Assembly: GCF_000017265.1 (NCBI RefSeq)
Contig: NC_011144.1
Coordinates: 2,334,001 to 2,398,000, forward strand
Direction of reading: 5' to 3'
Origin: Phenylobacterium zucineum HLK1
GTDB lineage: Bacteria; Pseudomonadota; Alphaproteobacteria; Caulobacterales; Caulobacteraceae
DNA: 64,000 bases
Of the stretch, positions 17,984 to 25,939 are shown in pieces. The first letter of the stretch is position 1; each line of letters begins with the position of its first letter. The notes under the pieces are model-generated. The model saw nothing but the letters and a program-made list of their open reading frames with translations, had not been told where the DNA came from and did not search any database. The translations under genes and the position numbers were made by a program.

Positions 17984-17999
17984 TTCACCAATAGGCGAA
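17984..17999. promoter_or_regulatory. Inverted repeat upstream of TonB receptor
   Basis: TTCACC-AATA-GGCGAA is a 16-bp imperfect palindrome (5 of 6 arm bases match), 55-70 bp before the receptor start. It is a candidate operator for the neighbouring TetR protein. A second imperfect repeat, CCTGACC-N7-GATCAGG, lies at 18055-18075. Confidence 0.35.
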
Positions 18000-18116
18000 T
18001 TAGCCGCAGTGTTGAGTGATCCGCGGGCGGCGCGCCAGAGGGCGGCGGACACCGCCTGACCGTTTTTTGATCAGGTGATGAATTTTTGTCACAGCACCGC
18101 TTGGCGGCCTTGCGGC

Positions 18117-18830
18117 CTACGGCTTGCGGCGGACGACCTCGCTGATTCCCGCGGCGCAGTAGGCGTAGAGCCGTGCGCGGACCGCCTCCAGGTCGGTCGA
18201 GCGGCACAGGCCGTCCGACAGCTGGTCGATGCGGCCGGTCTCGGACAGCGCCAGCATCATCGAGCCCGTGAGGAACTGGTAGCACCAGTAGAGGTCGCGG
18301 ATCTCGGCGTCGGGCAGCGCCTGCTTCAGCGTGTCGATCAGCTTGTGCACCACGGGATCGAAGAACCGGTGCATCGTCTCGCCGCCCCAGGCGGGCGTGT
18401 TGTTCACCAGCGCCACGAGGCGGAAGTAGTTCGTCCAGCCCTCGTCGTTGGTCATCGACAGGTCCAGGAGCGGGCCGATGAAGGCCTCGATGACGCCCTC
18501 CACCTCCAGCCGCCCGGCGTTAGCCGCCTTGTAGGCGCGCATGGCCTCGAGGCGCGCGGTGTTGAGGATCTCGGCGCGGCGGGCGAAGACGCTGTCGAAC
18601 AGCTCGCGCTTGGCGCCGAAGTAGTAGTGGATCAGGGCCGTGTCGACGCCGGCCTCGGACGCCACCTGGCGCACGGTCACGCCGTAGAAGCCGTGGCGCG
18701 AGAACAGGGCCTCGGCCGCGTCCAGGATGGACTCCCGCAGGTCCGGTCCCTGCCCCTTGGGCCGCCGTCCCCGCGCCGCCGCGCCCGATTTTCCGTCCGC
18801 CCGCGCCATCCGCTCCCGCCCAAGCCTCAT
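18117..18830 (-). CDS. TetR family transcriptional regulator
   Basis: A 237-residue repressor-type protein. The N-terminal HTH region ILDAAEALFSRHGFYGVTVR, VASEAGVDTALIHYYFGAKR is canonical TetR_N, and the C-terminal ligand domain contains NYFRLVALVNNTPAW and an all-helical remainder. An internal ATG at 18809, preceded by GGGAG, is an alternative start, so the first seven residues are uncertain. It lies immediately upstream of the TonB receptor on the same strand. Candidate operators are between them. Confidence 0.85.
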   Translation of the reverse strand: MRLGRERMARADGKSGAAARGRRPKGQGPDLRESILDAAEALFSRHGFYGVTVRQVASEAGVDTALIHYYFGAKRELFDSVFARRAEILNTARLEAMRAYKAANAGRLEVEGVIEAFIGPLLDLSMTNDEGWTNYFRLVALVNNTPAWGGETMHRFFDPVVHKLIDTLKQALPDAEIRDLYWCYQFLTGSMMLALSETGRIDQLSDGLCRSTDLEAVRARLYAYCAAGISEVVRRKP

Positions 18831-18959
18831 CCGGCGCTAGGTCGCAGAAACCCGCCGGTCAAGCCCCCTGGCCAAGGTCCATAGGGGTAACGCGGTTCGC
18901 CGACGTTGACATGCCGCGCGGGGCGCACATGCTCGCCCGCTCAACGGGGGAAGCAAGGA

Positions 18960-20243
18960 ATGTCGGCCGCCACGACGCCCGCGGGCGAGCGTCACCAGTC
19001 CATCGACGCCGTGCGCGGCTTCGCCGTGCTGGGCATCCTGCTGATGAACATCGTCGGCATGGGCCTGCCCTCGTTCGCCTACCTGGACCCCACCTACGCC
19101 GGCGGCGCCGAGGGCGCCGACCTGTGGACCTGGGCGGCCAGCAACGTCCTCGTCGACGGCAAGATGCGGGCGCTCTTCACCATGCTGTTCGGGGCCAGCG
19201 CCGTGCTGATCGCGGAGCGCGCAGCGCGCAGCGAGGGGGGCCTAGGCCCCGCCCAGACCCACTATCGCCGACTGTTCTGGCTGCTGCTGTTCGGCTTGGC
19301 GCACGCCTTCCTGGCCTGGTACGGCGACGTGCTGACCCTGTACGCGGTGGCGGGCCTGCTCATCTTCCCGTTCCGCAAGCTGCCCGCGCGGATGCAGATC
19401 GCCCTGGGCGCGGCGATCCTCCTGCTCCTGCTGACCAAGAACGTCTGGATGTCGGGCCAGATCGAGGCCCTGCGGGCCGCCGCGCTTGCGCCCGGCGCCG
19501 CCGCCGAGACCGTCCAGGCCTGGCGCGAGACCTCGATGACGATCTCGCCCCCGCCCGAGGCGAAGGCCGCGGAGATCGCCCTCTTCCAGGGGAGCTTCGC
19601 CGACGCGATCCAGGCGCGGGCGAACCTGCTGGGGCTGTTCTACGCCTTCCTGTTCCCGACCGAGATGCTGCCCGAGGCCGTGGGCCAGATGTTCGTCGGC
19701 ATGGGCCTGTTCCGGCTGGGCTTCTTCACCCTGGGCTGGAGCGGCCGCGCCTACGGCGCCCTGATCGCCTTCGGCTACCTGGTCTGCGTCCCGGTCACGG
19801 CCTGGCTGGCGTGGCTGATCTGGAAGAGCGGGTTCGATCCCCTGACGCTGCACGAAATGCAGGTGTGGCAGCAGCTCACCCGCCCGTTCATCGGCCTGGC
19901 GCACGCCGCCGTGCTGCTGCTGGTCGTCCGGGCCGGCGTCGCACGCGGACTGGTCGGGCGGCTGGCCGACGCCGGCCGGATGGCGTTCAGCAACTATCTG
20001 ATGAGCTCGGTCCTCACGAGCCTGGTGTTCTGCGGCTACGGCCTAGGCCTGTTCGGCGAGCTGTCGCGCTTCCAGCTCCTGGGCGTGGTCGCCGGGGTGT
20101 GGGCGTTCATGCTGGGATGGAGCACGCCGTGGCTGCGGCGCTTCCACTACGGCCCGTTCGAGTGGGCCTGGCGCTCGCTGGTGCAGTGGCGGCTGCAGCC
20201 GTTCACCCGCAGGCCGGCGGGAGCCGCCGCGGCCGCGGGATAG
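18960..20243 (+). CDS. DUF418 family integral membrane protein
   Basis: A 427-residue polytopic membrane protein beginning at an ATG directly after a GGGGGAAGCAAGGA stretch. IDAVRGFAVLGILLMNIVGM is the DUF418 N-terminal signature, and the C-terminal part has GRMAFSNYLMSSVLTSLVF, also family typical, with about ten hydrophobic helices. DUF418 proteins resemble acyltransferase-3-type membrane proteins and have no settled activity. It is monocistronic and converges on the secretin-like gene with a gap of about 20 bp. Confidence 0.85.
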   Translation: MSAATTPAGERHQSIDAVRGFAVLGILLMNIVGMGLPSFAYLDPTYAGGAEGADLWTWAASNVLVDGKMRALFTMLFGASAVLIAERAARSEGGLGPAQTHYRRLFWLLLFGLAHAFLAWYGDVLTLYAVAGLLIFPFRKLPARMQIALGAAILLLLLTKNVWMSGQIEALRAAALAPGAAAETVQAWRETSMTISPPPEAKAAEIALFQGSFADAIQARANLLGLFYAFLFPTEMLPEAVGQMFVGMGLFRLGFFTLGWSGRAYGALIAFGYLVCVPVTAWLAWLIWKSGFDPLTLHEMQVWQQLTRPFIGLAHAAVLLLVVRAGVARGLVGRLADAGRMAFSNYLMSSVLTSLVFCGYGLGLFGELSRFQLLGVVAGVWAFMLGWSTPWLRRFHYGPFEWAWRSLVQWRLQPFTRRPAGAAAAAG

Positions 20244-20264
20244 GTCGACCGGCCGCCTACGCCG

Positions 20265-21671
20265 TCACCTGCGGCCGCGGGCGACGAGGGCCTCAAGCCC
20301 CGGATCCGGCGTGTCGGACGGCCGCGCGCCGTAGGCGGCCGGGGCCGGCAGAACCTCTCCGAACAGCCGCCCCGCCACGGCGGCGGCGTCGAACGCCGGG
20401 CCGCTGTCGTCCTCGGCGCGGCGGACCGAGATCAGCGCCAGCACGTCCCGGCGGCTGGCGCCTCGCCCCTTGGTGGAGAGGCCCGGAACCGGCGCCGCCG
20501 TGAGCGAGCCGGTGCGCGTCTTGCGGCGGGTCAGCGAGCCGGTGGAGCCCACGACCACCGCCTTGCCGAAGGGCACACGGGCGGAGGCCTCGACCCGCGA
20601 CTTGTCGGTCTGCAGGAGGCTCGCGCCGCGGCCGGCGTTGTTGACGCTCTGGCCGGTGATGTTCGACAGCTCCAGCGCCACCGTCAGGTCCACGTCGTGC
20701 TCCCCGATCCGCTCGGGCGTCACCTCGAGCGAGATGCCGACATCCCGCTCCACCGGATCGCTGTCGTCGGACAGCGGCACGATCAGCACCGAGCCCCCCT
20801 CCAGGAACTTCGACGTCTTGCCCTGCCGCGCGAGCACGACGGGGCTCGCCTCGAGCGAGACCCGCGAAAGGTCGCGGCTGGCCAGGTTCAGGGAATAGGT
20901 CACCGCCGGCAGGGTGACGGTCACCTGGCCGTCTGTCCCTTCATCCTCCCCGCCGTAGCTGTAGTTGACGAGGGTCCCCTCGAACTGCAGGGCCAGGCTC
21001 TCCAGCAGGTTGACGCCCTCGTTGAAGTTGGCGCTGCGCGTGTCGCGGATCAGGAACGCCTCGATGAGGATGTTGCGTTCCTCGTCGGCCGCGACGGGCG
21101 GCCGCGCAGCCGGCGCCGGCTGCGGGCGCCAGGCCTCGCCCCCGGCGAACGCCTGGCGAAGGAACGGCGCCTCGCCGCCGGCCGCCTCGGCCTGCCGGAA
21201 GGCGAGCCGGGCGAGCTCGGGCTCCTGCGCGCGGTAGGCCGCCAGCGCATAGGGCAGCGCCAGGTCGCCGAGGCCGCCACGCCGCTCGGCCGCTTCGGAC
21301 AGCGCCGCCAGGGCCTCCCGGTATTCGCCCAGGCGGTAGTGCGCCGCCGCGAGCGCCGCCATCGGCTCCCACAGGTCGGGCGCCAGGCGGCCCGCTGTGC
21401 CGAAGGCGCTCTTGGCGAGCTCGACGTCGGCGCGCGTACGGCCGGCCCGCTCCATCAGCGCAAGGCCCGTGGTCAGGTGGGCGCGCGCGTTCAGCGGCTC
21501 GCGCCGGGCGGCGTCGAAGCCAGCCGGCTCGCCCGGGACGCCGGCCAGCGCCATCGACCGTTCGAGGCCCGGGGCGGCGCACCCGCCCATCGTCGCGGCG
21601 AGCGCCGCCAACGAGACGGCGAACGCGGCCGCCCGTCGGTCCCGCGCACTGTTGCGAGCAAATCCGTCCAC
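20265..21671 (-). CDS. Secretin-domain lipoprotein (type II/III secretion system family-like)
   Basis: A 468-residue protein. The GTG at 21671 is chosen because GGGGGA lies 5 nt upstream and it places a signal peptide (RRAAAFAVSLAALAAT) before a lipobox-like MGG-Cys31. TPR-like helices follow (about 50-170). The second half has strand-rich secretin features: GGSVLIVPLSDDS, ISLEVTPERIGEHDVDLTVAL, then VPFGKAVVVGST and a C-terminal APVPGLSTKGR before VLALISVRR, which parallels the end of secretin domains. It is shorter than gate-forming secretins. The CCCAT-N4-ATGGG site at 21730-21743 lies at its promoter, linking it to the four-Cys proteins. Confidence 0.6.
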   Translation of the reverse strand: MDGFARNSARDRRAAAFAVSLAALAATMGGCAAPGLERSMALAGVPGEPAGFDAARREPLNARAHLTTGLALMERAGRTRADVELAKSAFGTAGRLAPDLWEPMAALAAAHYRLGEYREALAALSEAAERRGGLGDLALPYALAAYRAQEPELARLAFRQAEAAGGEAPFLRQAFAGGEAWRPQPAPAARPPVAADEERNILIEAFLIRDTRSANFNEGVNLLESLALQFEGTLVNYSYGGEDEGTDGQVTVTLPAVTYSLNLASRDLSRVSLEASPVVLARQGKTSKFLEGGSVLIVPLSDDSDPVERDVGISLEVTPERIGEHDVDLTVALELSNITGQSVNNAGRGASLLQTDKSRVEASARVPFGKAVVVGSTGSLTRRKTRTGSLTAAPVPGLSTKGRGASRRDVLALISVRRAEDDSGPAFDAAAVAGRLFGEVLPAPAAYGARPSDTPDPGLEALVARGRR

Positions 21672-21729
21672 CACCGTCCCCCGTGTCAGCCCAGCCGACG
21701 CGATAGTCAGCGGGACGGCTGAGGGACAT

Positions 21730-21743
21730 CCCATGTTTATGGG
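21730..21743 (-). promoter_or_regulatory. CCCAT-N4-ATGGG operator before the secretin-like lipoprotein
   Basis: Perfect 5-4-5 palindrome CCCAT-GTTT-ATGGG. Read on the minus strand it is followed directly by ATGTCC, a possible -10 element in the same position as the GATAC element after the sites in front of the three four-Cys genes. It begins about 59 bp before the chosen GTG start. Confidence 0.55.
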
Positions 21744-21753
21744 ACCGCCGTGG

Positions 21754-23682
21754 CTAGGAGACGGCTTCGCGCTCGGTCCCCTGCCCCGCCCCCTGCCCCA
21801 CCCCCTGCCCCACCGGGGCGGCCGGCAGCCGCAGGACGACGCTGGTCTCGCCGTCGGACCGGCCGACGGTCAGGCTCGCTCCCAAGCGCTCGGCCCTGGC
21901 TTTCATGTTGCCGAGGCCGCGCCCGGCTCCCTCCGCCTCGAACGGCGCGTCCGCGAGCTCCTGCCCGTCGTCGCGCACGGCGACGACGACGCCGTCCTCG
22001 TCGGCGAAGACCTCGACCCGCACCCGCGTGGCGCGGGCGTGCTTGACCACGTTGGTGACCGCCTCCTGGACGATGCGCAGCACGTCGAGGGCCTGGGCCG
22101 GGCCCAGGGTCTCCAGCGCCGGCACGTCGCCGACGCGCCACTCCAGCGTCAGGCCCGAGGCGCGAAGCTGCGGTTCGGCGCGCTCGCGCCAGGCGCCGAG
22201 CACCAGCGACAGATCCCCGCCGTAGTCCTCCAGCGAGCCGATGATCAGCCGCATGTCGGTCAGGGCGGCGCGGGCGTGGCCGGCGATCTCGCGGTGCGAC
22301 GGGTCCGGGCTGTCGGCCAGGGCCAGGATCGAAGCCAGCTCCCCGCCCAGCCCGTCGTGCAGGTCGCGCATCAGGCGCGCGCGCTCGCGCTCCACGGCCT
22401 CCGCCTCGCGGCGGGCGCGCAACTCCTCGAAGGTCTCGCGCAGCTGGGCCTCGACCTCGGCCACCCGCTCGCGCAGCACGTCCGCCGTCTCGTCCACCTT
22501 CCGCATGGCCCGGATGAAGCGCAGGGTCATCAGGGTGGCGACGGTCGCCAGGAAGCCCGTGTAGGCCACCCGCATCAGGAAGACCCGCGAGGGATCGGCG
22601 GTCGCCACCATCATCACGTCCCGCGCCAGGAACACGAGCACCATGACGAGGCCCAGCGAGACCAGCAGCGCGTCGCGGTCCCCGCGGAAGGCGGCGCGAA
22701 GCAGGATCAGGGTCGAGGCCGTGAAGTAGAGGGCGACCGTCGCCACCGCCGCCCGCAGGACCCAGAAGACGACTTCGGGCGGCGGCCAGGCGACGAAGAT
22801 GGCGGTGAAGGCCAGCGGGGGGACGGCCAGCAGCCAGCTCCAGCGGCCCGGCCGCTGGCCGCTCAGGACCCGGCAGAACATCAGCGTCGCGGCCGCCTCC
22901 CAGCCGACCAGGACGTTCCAGAACGGGCGCTCCAGCGCGCCCAGGCCGAAGTCGGGAATCAGCACCGAGCCGCGCAGGGCCGCCAGCATCATGGCGGCCG
23001 CGAGCCAGCCGAACTCGGTCTCCCGCGGCCGCGCCACCCAGATCAGGCCGAACATGCAGGCCAGGGCGATCTCGGCGCCGACGGCCACCGTGGGCGCGAC
23101 CGCCGCCGCGAACCACCGGGCGTGGTAGAACGGCCGCAGCTTGTCCCTCGGGCCGATGAAGATGCGGTCCAGGGCGATCGGCCGGCCCGGCCGCGCCGAG
23201 ACCATGATCTTGAACTGGTTCGCTCCCGGCTCCAGCACCTCGGCCAGGTTGGGCACATAGGCCGGCAGGGTCGCGAACCTGAGGTCGCGCATCATGTACA
23301 GCTCGGCCATGGCGATGCGCCGCCCGTTCACCTGGATCGCCACCGCATCGGCGAAGGAGGGGATCAGGAGCGCCGCGTCCCGCGCCTCGTCCTTCGTGAG
23401 CCGCAGCTCGAAATCGCACTCCAGATGGCTGCGGTCGCCCGGGTTCGACCGCGTCGCGAACGGCAGATGAAAGATCTTGGCCTGGCCTTCGAACGCGTCG
23501 GGGACAACGCGCCGGCACTCCACGGTCTGGACCGCAAGGCTGTAGTCGGGCTCGCGCGAGGCGGTCAGCATGCTCGCCACGCCCAGCAGCGCCAGGACCG
23601 CGATCATCCAGCCGAGGGCGATCGCCTGGCGCCATGCCGCCGTCGAGGCGGACCCGCCGCTCAGATCCGGATCAGGCCGCAC
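21754..23682 (-). CDS. Sensor histidine kinase, NarX/UhpB-type with jelly-roll sensor and 7TM region
   Basis: A 642-residue kinase. The GTG start at 23682 overlaps the response-regulator end and has GAGG 7 nt upstream; an internal ATG at 23607 is the alternative. After a first membrane segment (about 18-40) comes a periplasmic beta-sandwich (residues about 45-190, with IQVNGRRIAM and GANQFKIMV), then about seven membrane helices, a coiled coil and the HisKA_3 box RLMRDLHDGLGGELASILAL. The ATPase has IVQEAVTNVVKHA (N box), VRDDGQEL and GRGLGNMKARA (G boxes). The C-terminus has short Gly-Gln repeats. It phosphorylates the adjacent NarL-type regulator. The ligand is unknown. Confidence 0.85.
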   Translation of the reverse strand: MRPDPDLSGGSASTAAWRQAIALGWMIAVLALLGVASMLTASREPDYSLAVQTVECRRVVPDAFEGQAKIFHLPFATRSNPGDRSHLECDFELRLTKDEARDAALLIPSFADAVAIQVNGRRIAMAELYMMRDLRFATLPAYVPNLAEVLEPGANQFKIMVSARPGRPIALDRIFIGPRDKLRPFYHARWFAAAVAPTVAVGAEIALACMFGLIWVARPRETEFGWLAAAMMLAALRGSVLIPDFGLGALERPFWNVLVGWEAAATLMFCRVLSGQRPGRWSWLLAVPPLAFTAIFVAWPPPEVVFWVLRAAVATVALYFTASTLILLRAAFRGDRDALLVSLGLVMVLVFLARDVMMVATADPSRVFLMRVAYTGFLATVATLMTLRFIRAMRKVDETADVLRERVAEVEAQLRETFEELRARREAEAVERERARLMRDLHDGLGGELASILALADSPDPSHREIAGHARAALTDMRLIIGSLEDYGGDLSLVLGAWRERAEPQLRASGLTLEWRVGDVPALETLGPAQALDVLRIVQEAVTNVVKHARATRVRVEVFADEDGVVVAVRDDGQELADAPFEAEGAGRGLGNMKARAERLGASLTVGRSDGETSVVLRLPAAPVGQGVGQGAGQGTEREAVS

Positions 23683-24386
23683 TGGACCGCCTCGTAGACC
23701 GCCTCGCCTCGGGTCGCGACCTGGAGCTTGCGATAGATGGCCTTGATGTGGCTGGGAACGGTGTGGCGCGAGAGGCCGAGCCGGTCGGCGATCTCGTTGT
23801 AGGTCAGTCCCTTGGCGATGCCCCAGAGGATGTCCAGCTCGCGCGGGGTCAGGTGGGGCGCCTCCTGCACGGGGGCGGGACGCGCGCCGCTTTCGGCGCG
23901 GGCGCGCTTGACGATGAACCGGGCGATCGAGGGGGAGATGGGCGAGCCTCCCGCCAGCACCTCGAGCGCGGTCGCATGGACGTCCTCGGGCAGCGCGTCC
24001 TTCAGGATGTAGCCCGAGGCGCCGGCCGCGATGGCCGCCAGGATGGTGGTCTCGTCGCCGAGGACCGAGATCACCAGGATCTCCACCTGCGGATAGCGTT
24101 CCCGCGCCTCGGCCAGCAGGTCGATGGCCAGGCCGTCGGGCAGCCGAATGTCGGCGACGATCAGGTCGAAGGCGCGCGCCTCCAGGAGCCTGCGCCCCTC
24201 GGCGAGGGTCGCCGCGGTCGAGACCGCGCAGTCGCCCGGCTCGGACAGGGCCGCCGCCAGACGCTCGCGGATCGCCCGCTCGTCCTCCACCAGGAGCACC
24301 TGATGGGTCCTGCCGCCTCCAGCCCCCGCGCCGACGCCCATTCCGGCCCCGGCCGCCCCGGCGCCCACTGCCTCGTCCCCCGCCAT
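23661..24386 (-). CDS. NarL/LuxR-type response regulator
   Basis: A 241-residue regulator. The receiver domain has VLLVEDERA (acidic pocket), DLIVADIRLPDG with the phospho-acceptor Asp, and GASGYILKDA with the switch Lys. The C-terminal LuxR HTH contains LTPRELDILWGIAKGL and LSRHTVPSHIKAIYRKLQV. The first 25 residues are an unusual Gly/Ala-rich leader, so the real start may be an internal codon just before HQVLLVEDE. It shares an overlapping junction with the kinase gene. A tandem palindrome at 24424-24451 lies in its own upstream region, consistent with autoregulation and control of the divergent four-Cys gene. Confidence 0.9.
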   Translation of the reverse strand: MAGDEAVGAGAAGAGMGVGAGAGGGRTHQVLLVEDERAIRERLAAALSEPGDCAVSTAATLAEGRRLLEARAFDLIVADIRLPDGLAIDLLAEARERYPQVEILVISVLGDETTILAAIAAGASGYILKDALPEDVHATALEVLAGGSPISPSIARFIVKRARAESGARPAPVQEAPHLTPRELDILWGIAKGLTYNEIADRLGLSRHTVPSHIKAIYRKLQVATRGEAVYEAVQCGLIRI

Positions 24387-24423
24387 GGCGCAAGCTTAGC
24401 CGCAGCCGGCGGGCTCGGGCCAC

Positions 24424-24451
24424 CCCATGAATATGGGACCATGGTCATGGG
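24424..24451. promoter_or_regulatory. Tandem CCCAT-N4-ATGGG operators between response regulator and four-Cys gene 1
   Basis: Two abutting 14-bp sites: CCCAT-GAAT-ATGGG (24424-24437) and ACCAT-GGTC-ATGGG (24438-24451). GATACT follows at once as a plausible -10 element for the plus-strand gene, so the sites would overlap the -35 region. The same pair, with more drift in the distal site, precedes the two other paralogs. Confidence 0.6.
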
Positions 24452-24489
24452 ATACTGGCGGGACGCTGCCTGGCGCATGTCCTTCGCCG

Positions 24490-24502
24490 CCCCGATCCGG
24501 GG
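24490..24502 (+). promoter_or_regulatory. Conserved 5' leader hairpin, paralog 1
   Basis: CCCCG-ATC-CGGGG lies about 25 bp before the ATG and is followed by a CGAGGTACGAC stretch that abuts the start codon in all three paralogs. Conservation of hairpin and start context suggests a shared translational control or a very recent duplication of the whole transcription unit. Confidence 0.45.
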
Positions 24503-24526
24503 GACCGCAGGATATCGAGGTACGAC

Positions 24527-25066
24527 ATGCGCATCCTATTCATGGCCGGGGCCGCCGCGGCCGTGCTCGTCACCACGCCCGCCACGGCGAAGGAGCTGCA
24601 CTGCAACGTCCGCAAGGACATCGTCGACCAGATCGACGGCAAGGAGCTCAAGCTGATCAATGAGAAGTACAACATCAAGGTCAAGGACACGTACACGAAG
24701 AAGAAGGACCGGGTGACGAGCAACGACTACAACAAGTTCGTCCACATCAAGTTCGGGGAAGAACTGTCTAAGGACTACTGGACCAACGTGCAGATCCGCC
24801 CGCGCACCAGCGGCGAATGCCTCAACAGGATCACCGGAAGCGACAGGCGGTACGGGGACGTCGACATGTGGTCCGGCGCCTACTGCGACACCCGGCAGCA
24901 CAAGCGCGCCGGGAAGCTTGGAATGGAGCCGACCGCCACGCCCGACAGGCTCTGGGTGGCCGTGGGCAAGGCGTTCACGACCACGAAGATCAGCCACTTC
25001 GCGAGCTTCTGGGATGACACTCACGACGGGTTCGTCCTCGTGGGCGTCTGCGTCGAGAACAAATAG
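24527..25066 (+). CDS. Secreted four-cysteine protein, paralog 1
   Basis: A 179-residue protein of no family I recognise. It has a Sec signal peptide (MRILFMAGAAAAVLVTTPATA, cleavage near residue 21), then a mature domain with four cysteines conserved in all three copies, in the contexts LHCNV, ECLN, AYCDT and VCVENK. Two disulfides and a periplasmic or extracellular location are likely. Conserved surfaces include IDGKE, KVKDT, DYNKFVHIKFG, IRPR and the C-terminal CVENK. Lysine and charged residues are abundant. It is preceded by the tandem operators, a -10-like GATACT and a hairpin leader, and there is a hairpin downstream (25095-25135). Confidence 0.8.
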   Translation: MRILFMAGAAAAVLVTTPATAKELHCNVRKDIVDQIDGKELKLINEKYNIKVKDTYTKKKDRVTSNDYNKFVHIKFGEELSKDYWTNVQIRPRTSGECLNRITGSDRRYGDVDMWSGAYCDTRQHKRAGKLGMEPTATPDRLWVAVGKAFTTTKISHFASFWDDTHDGFVLVGVCVENK

Positions 25067-25094
25067 CGCCCCTCACGCCGCCTCGACGGCGCGC

Positions 25095-25135
25095 GGGTCT
25101 GCGGCGGAGGCGCATCAGCCCACCGACGCAGACCC
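25095..25135 (+). terminator. Hairpin after four-Cys gene 1
   Basis: GGGTCTGCG (25095-25103) pairs perfectly with CGCAGACCC (25127-25135) across a 23-nt loop. There is no T tract and the right arm runs into the operator of gene 2, so a role as a terminator or attenuator is tentative. Confidence 0.35.
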
Positions 25136-25138
25136 GGT

Positions 25139-25166
25139 CCCATGATCGGGGCGCCATCTTCATGGG
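25139..25166. promoter_or_regulatory. Tandem operators before four-Cys gene 2
   Basis: Distal site CCCAT-GATC-GGGGC is degenerate on its right arm; proximal site GCCAT-CTTC-ATGGG is intact on its right arm and is followed by ATAC. Layout and spacing to the conserved leader match the other two paralogs. Confidence 0.5.
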
Positions 25167-25205
25167 ATACAGTCCGGCCGCGGCCCGGCGCATGTCCTCA
25201 TCCCA

Positions 25206-25218
25206 CCCCGATCCGGGG
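25206..25218 (+). promoter_or_regulatory. Conserved 5' leader hairpin, paralog 2
   Basis: CCCCG-ATC-CGGGG, same sequence and similar distance from the ATG as in paralogs 1 and 3, followed by ATCGAGGTACGAC before the start codon. Confidence 0.45.
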
Positions 25219-25239
25219 GGACGCACATCGAGGTACGAC

Positions 25240-25776
25240 ATGCGCATCATCGTCACCGCCGCGGCCGCCGCCGCGCTCCTGGCCGCCGCGCCCGCTGCCG
25301 CCAAGGAGATGCACTGCAACGTCGATCGGGACATCGCCGGCCAGATCGACGGCAAGGTGGTCAAGCACCACGGCACGACCTACCGGCTGAAGGTCAAGGA
25401 CAAGTTCAAGGGGACGCCCGACGGCGTGTCCACCCGGGACTACAACCGGTTCGTCAACGTCAAGTTCGGAACGGAGAAGTCACCGCTGCACGACCCCAAC
25501 ATCAACGCGCGCGTCCGGCCACGCCGTGGGGACGAGTGCCTCAACCGCATCGAAGCGATCCACCCCGACCAGGTCGTTCCGCTCTGGGAGGGCGCGCACT
25601 GCAACACCAAGCAGCACAAGAAGGCCGAAGCGGTTTGGCTGGTTCCGATCGGGGAGCCGATCTTCTGGGGCGTCGGCGCCGCCCGCACCACCACGAAGGT
25701 CAGCCATTTCGCCACCCTGTATGTGAAGCAGGACGATGGCTACCACCTGAGCGGCGCCTGCGTGGAGAACAGGTAG
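25240..25776 (+). CDS. Secreted four-cysteine protein, paralog 2
   Basis: A 178-residue paralog starting at the ATG embedded in the shared CGAGGTACGAC-ATG context; an in-frame ATG at 25162 falls inside the operator and is rejected. The signal peptide is MRIIVTAAAAAALLAAAPAA. The mature part keeps the four cysteines (MHCNV, ECLN, AHCNT, ACVENR), IDGKV, KVKDKFKG, DYNRFVNVKFG, VRPR and TTTKVSHFA. It shares the KG-TPDGVST/GVPDSVST loop with paralog 3, which paralog 1 lacks, so 2 and 3 look most closely related. Function unknown; secreted. Confidence 0.8.
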   Translation: MRIIVTAAAAAALLAAAPAAAKEMHCNVDRDIAGQIDGKVVKHHGTTYRLKVKDKFKGTPDGVSTRDYNRFVNVKFGTEKSPLHDPNINARVRPRRGDECLNRIEAIHPDQVVPLWEGAHCNTKQHKKAEAVWLVPIGEPIFWGVGAARTTTKVSHFATLYVKQDDGYHLSGACVENR

Positions 25777-25786
25777 CCGCGCAAGG

Positions 25787-25827
25787 CCCGGACGCCGGGG
25801 CGGCCAAGGCTGCCCCCGGCGCGCCGC
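25787..25827 (+). terminator. Imperfect hairpin after four-Cys gene 2
   Basis: The GC-rich stretch contains CGCCGGGGC upstream of a complementary GCCCCCGGCG and could form a strong stem just after the stop. No T run follows, so termination is uncertain. Confidence 0.35.
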
Positions 25828-25836
25828 CCCCGCCAT

Positions 25837-25864
25837 CCCATGAACGGGGGACCATGGTCATGGG
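25837..25864. promoter_or_regulatory. Tandem operators before four-Cys gene 3
   Basis: CCCAT-GAAC-GGGGG (distal, degenerate right arm) and ACCAT-GGTC-ATGGG (proximal, identical to the proximal site of gene 1), followed by ATACCC. Same geometry as the other two copies. Confidence 0.55.
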
Positions 25865-25902
25865 ATACCCGCAATCGGCCGAGCGGCGCATTTCCTCGCC
25901 CA

Positions 25903-25915
25903 CCCCGATCCGGGG
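25903..25915 (+). promoter_or_regulatory. Conserved 5' leader hairpin, paralog 3
   Basis: CCCCG-ATC-CGGGG again, followed by a CCGAGGTACGAC start context. Third instance of the leader element. Confidence 0.45.
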
Positions 25916-25939
25916 GGAACGCACACACCGAGGTACGAC

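Noticed and set aside
20250-20342. 12-bp inverted repeat CGGCCGCCTACG/CGTAGGCGGCCG across the end of the secretin-like gene
   Set aside because: Arms are 68 bp apart, one inside coding sequence and both in very GC-rich DNA; no clear role and could be chance.
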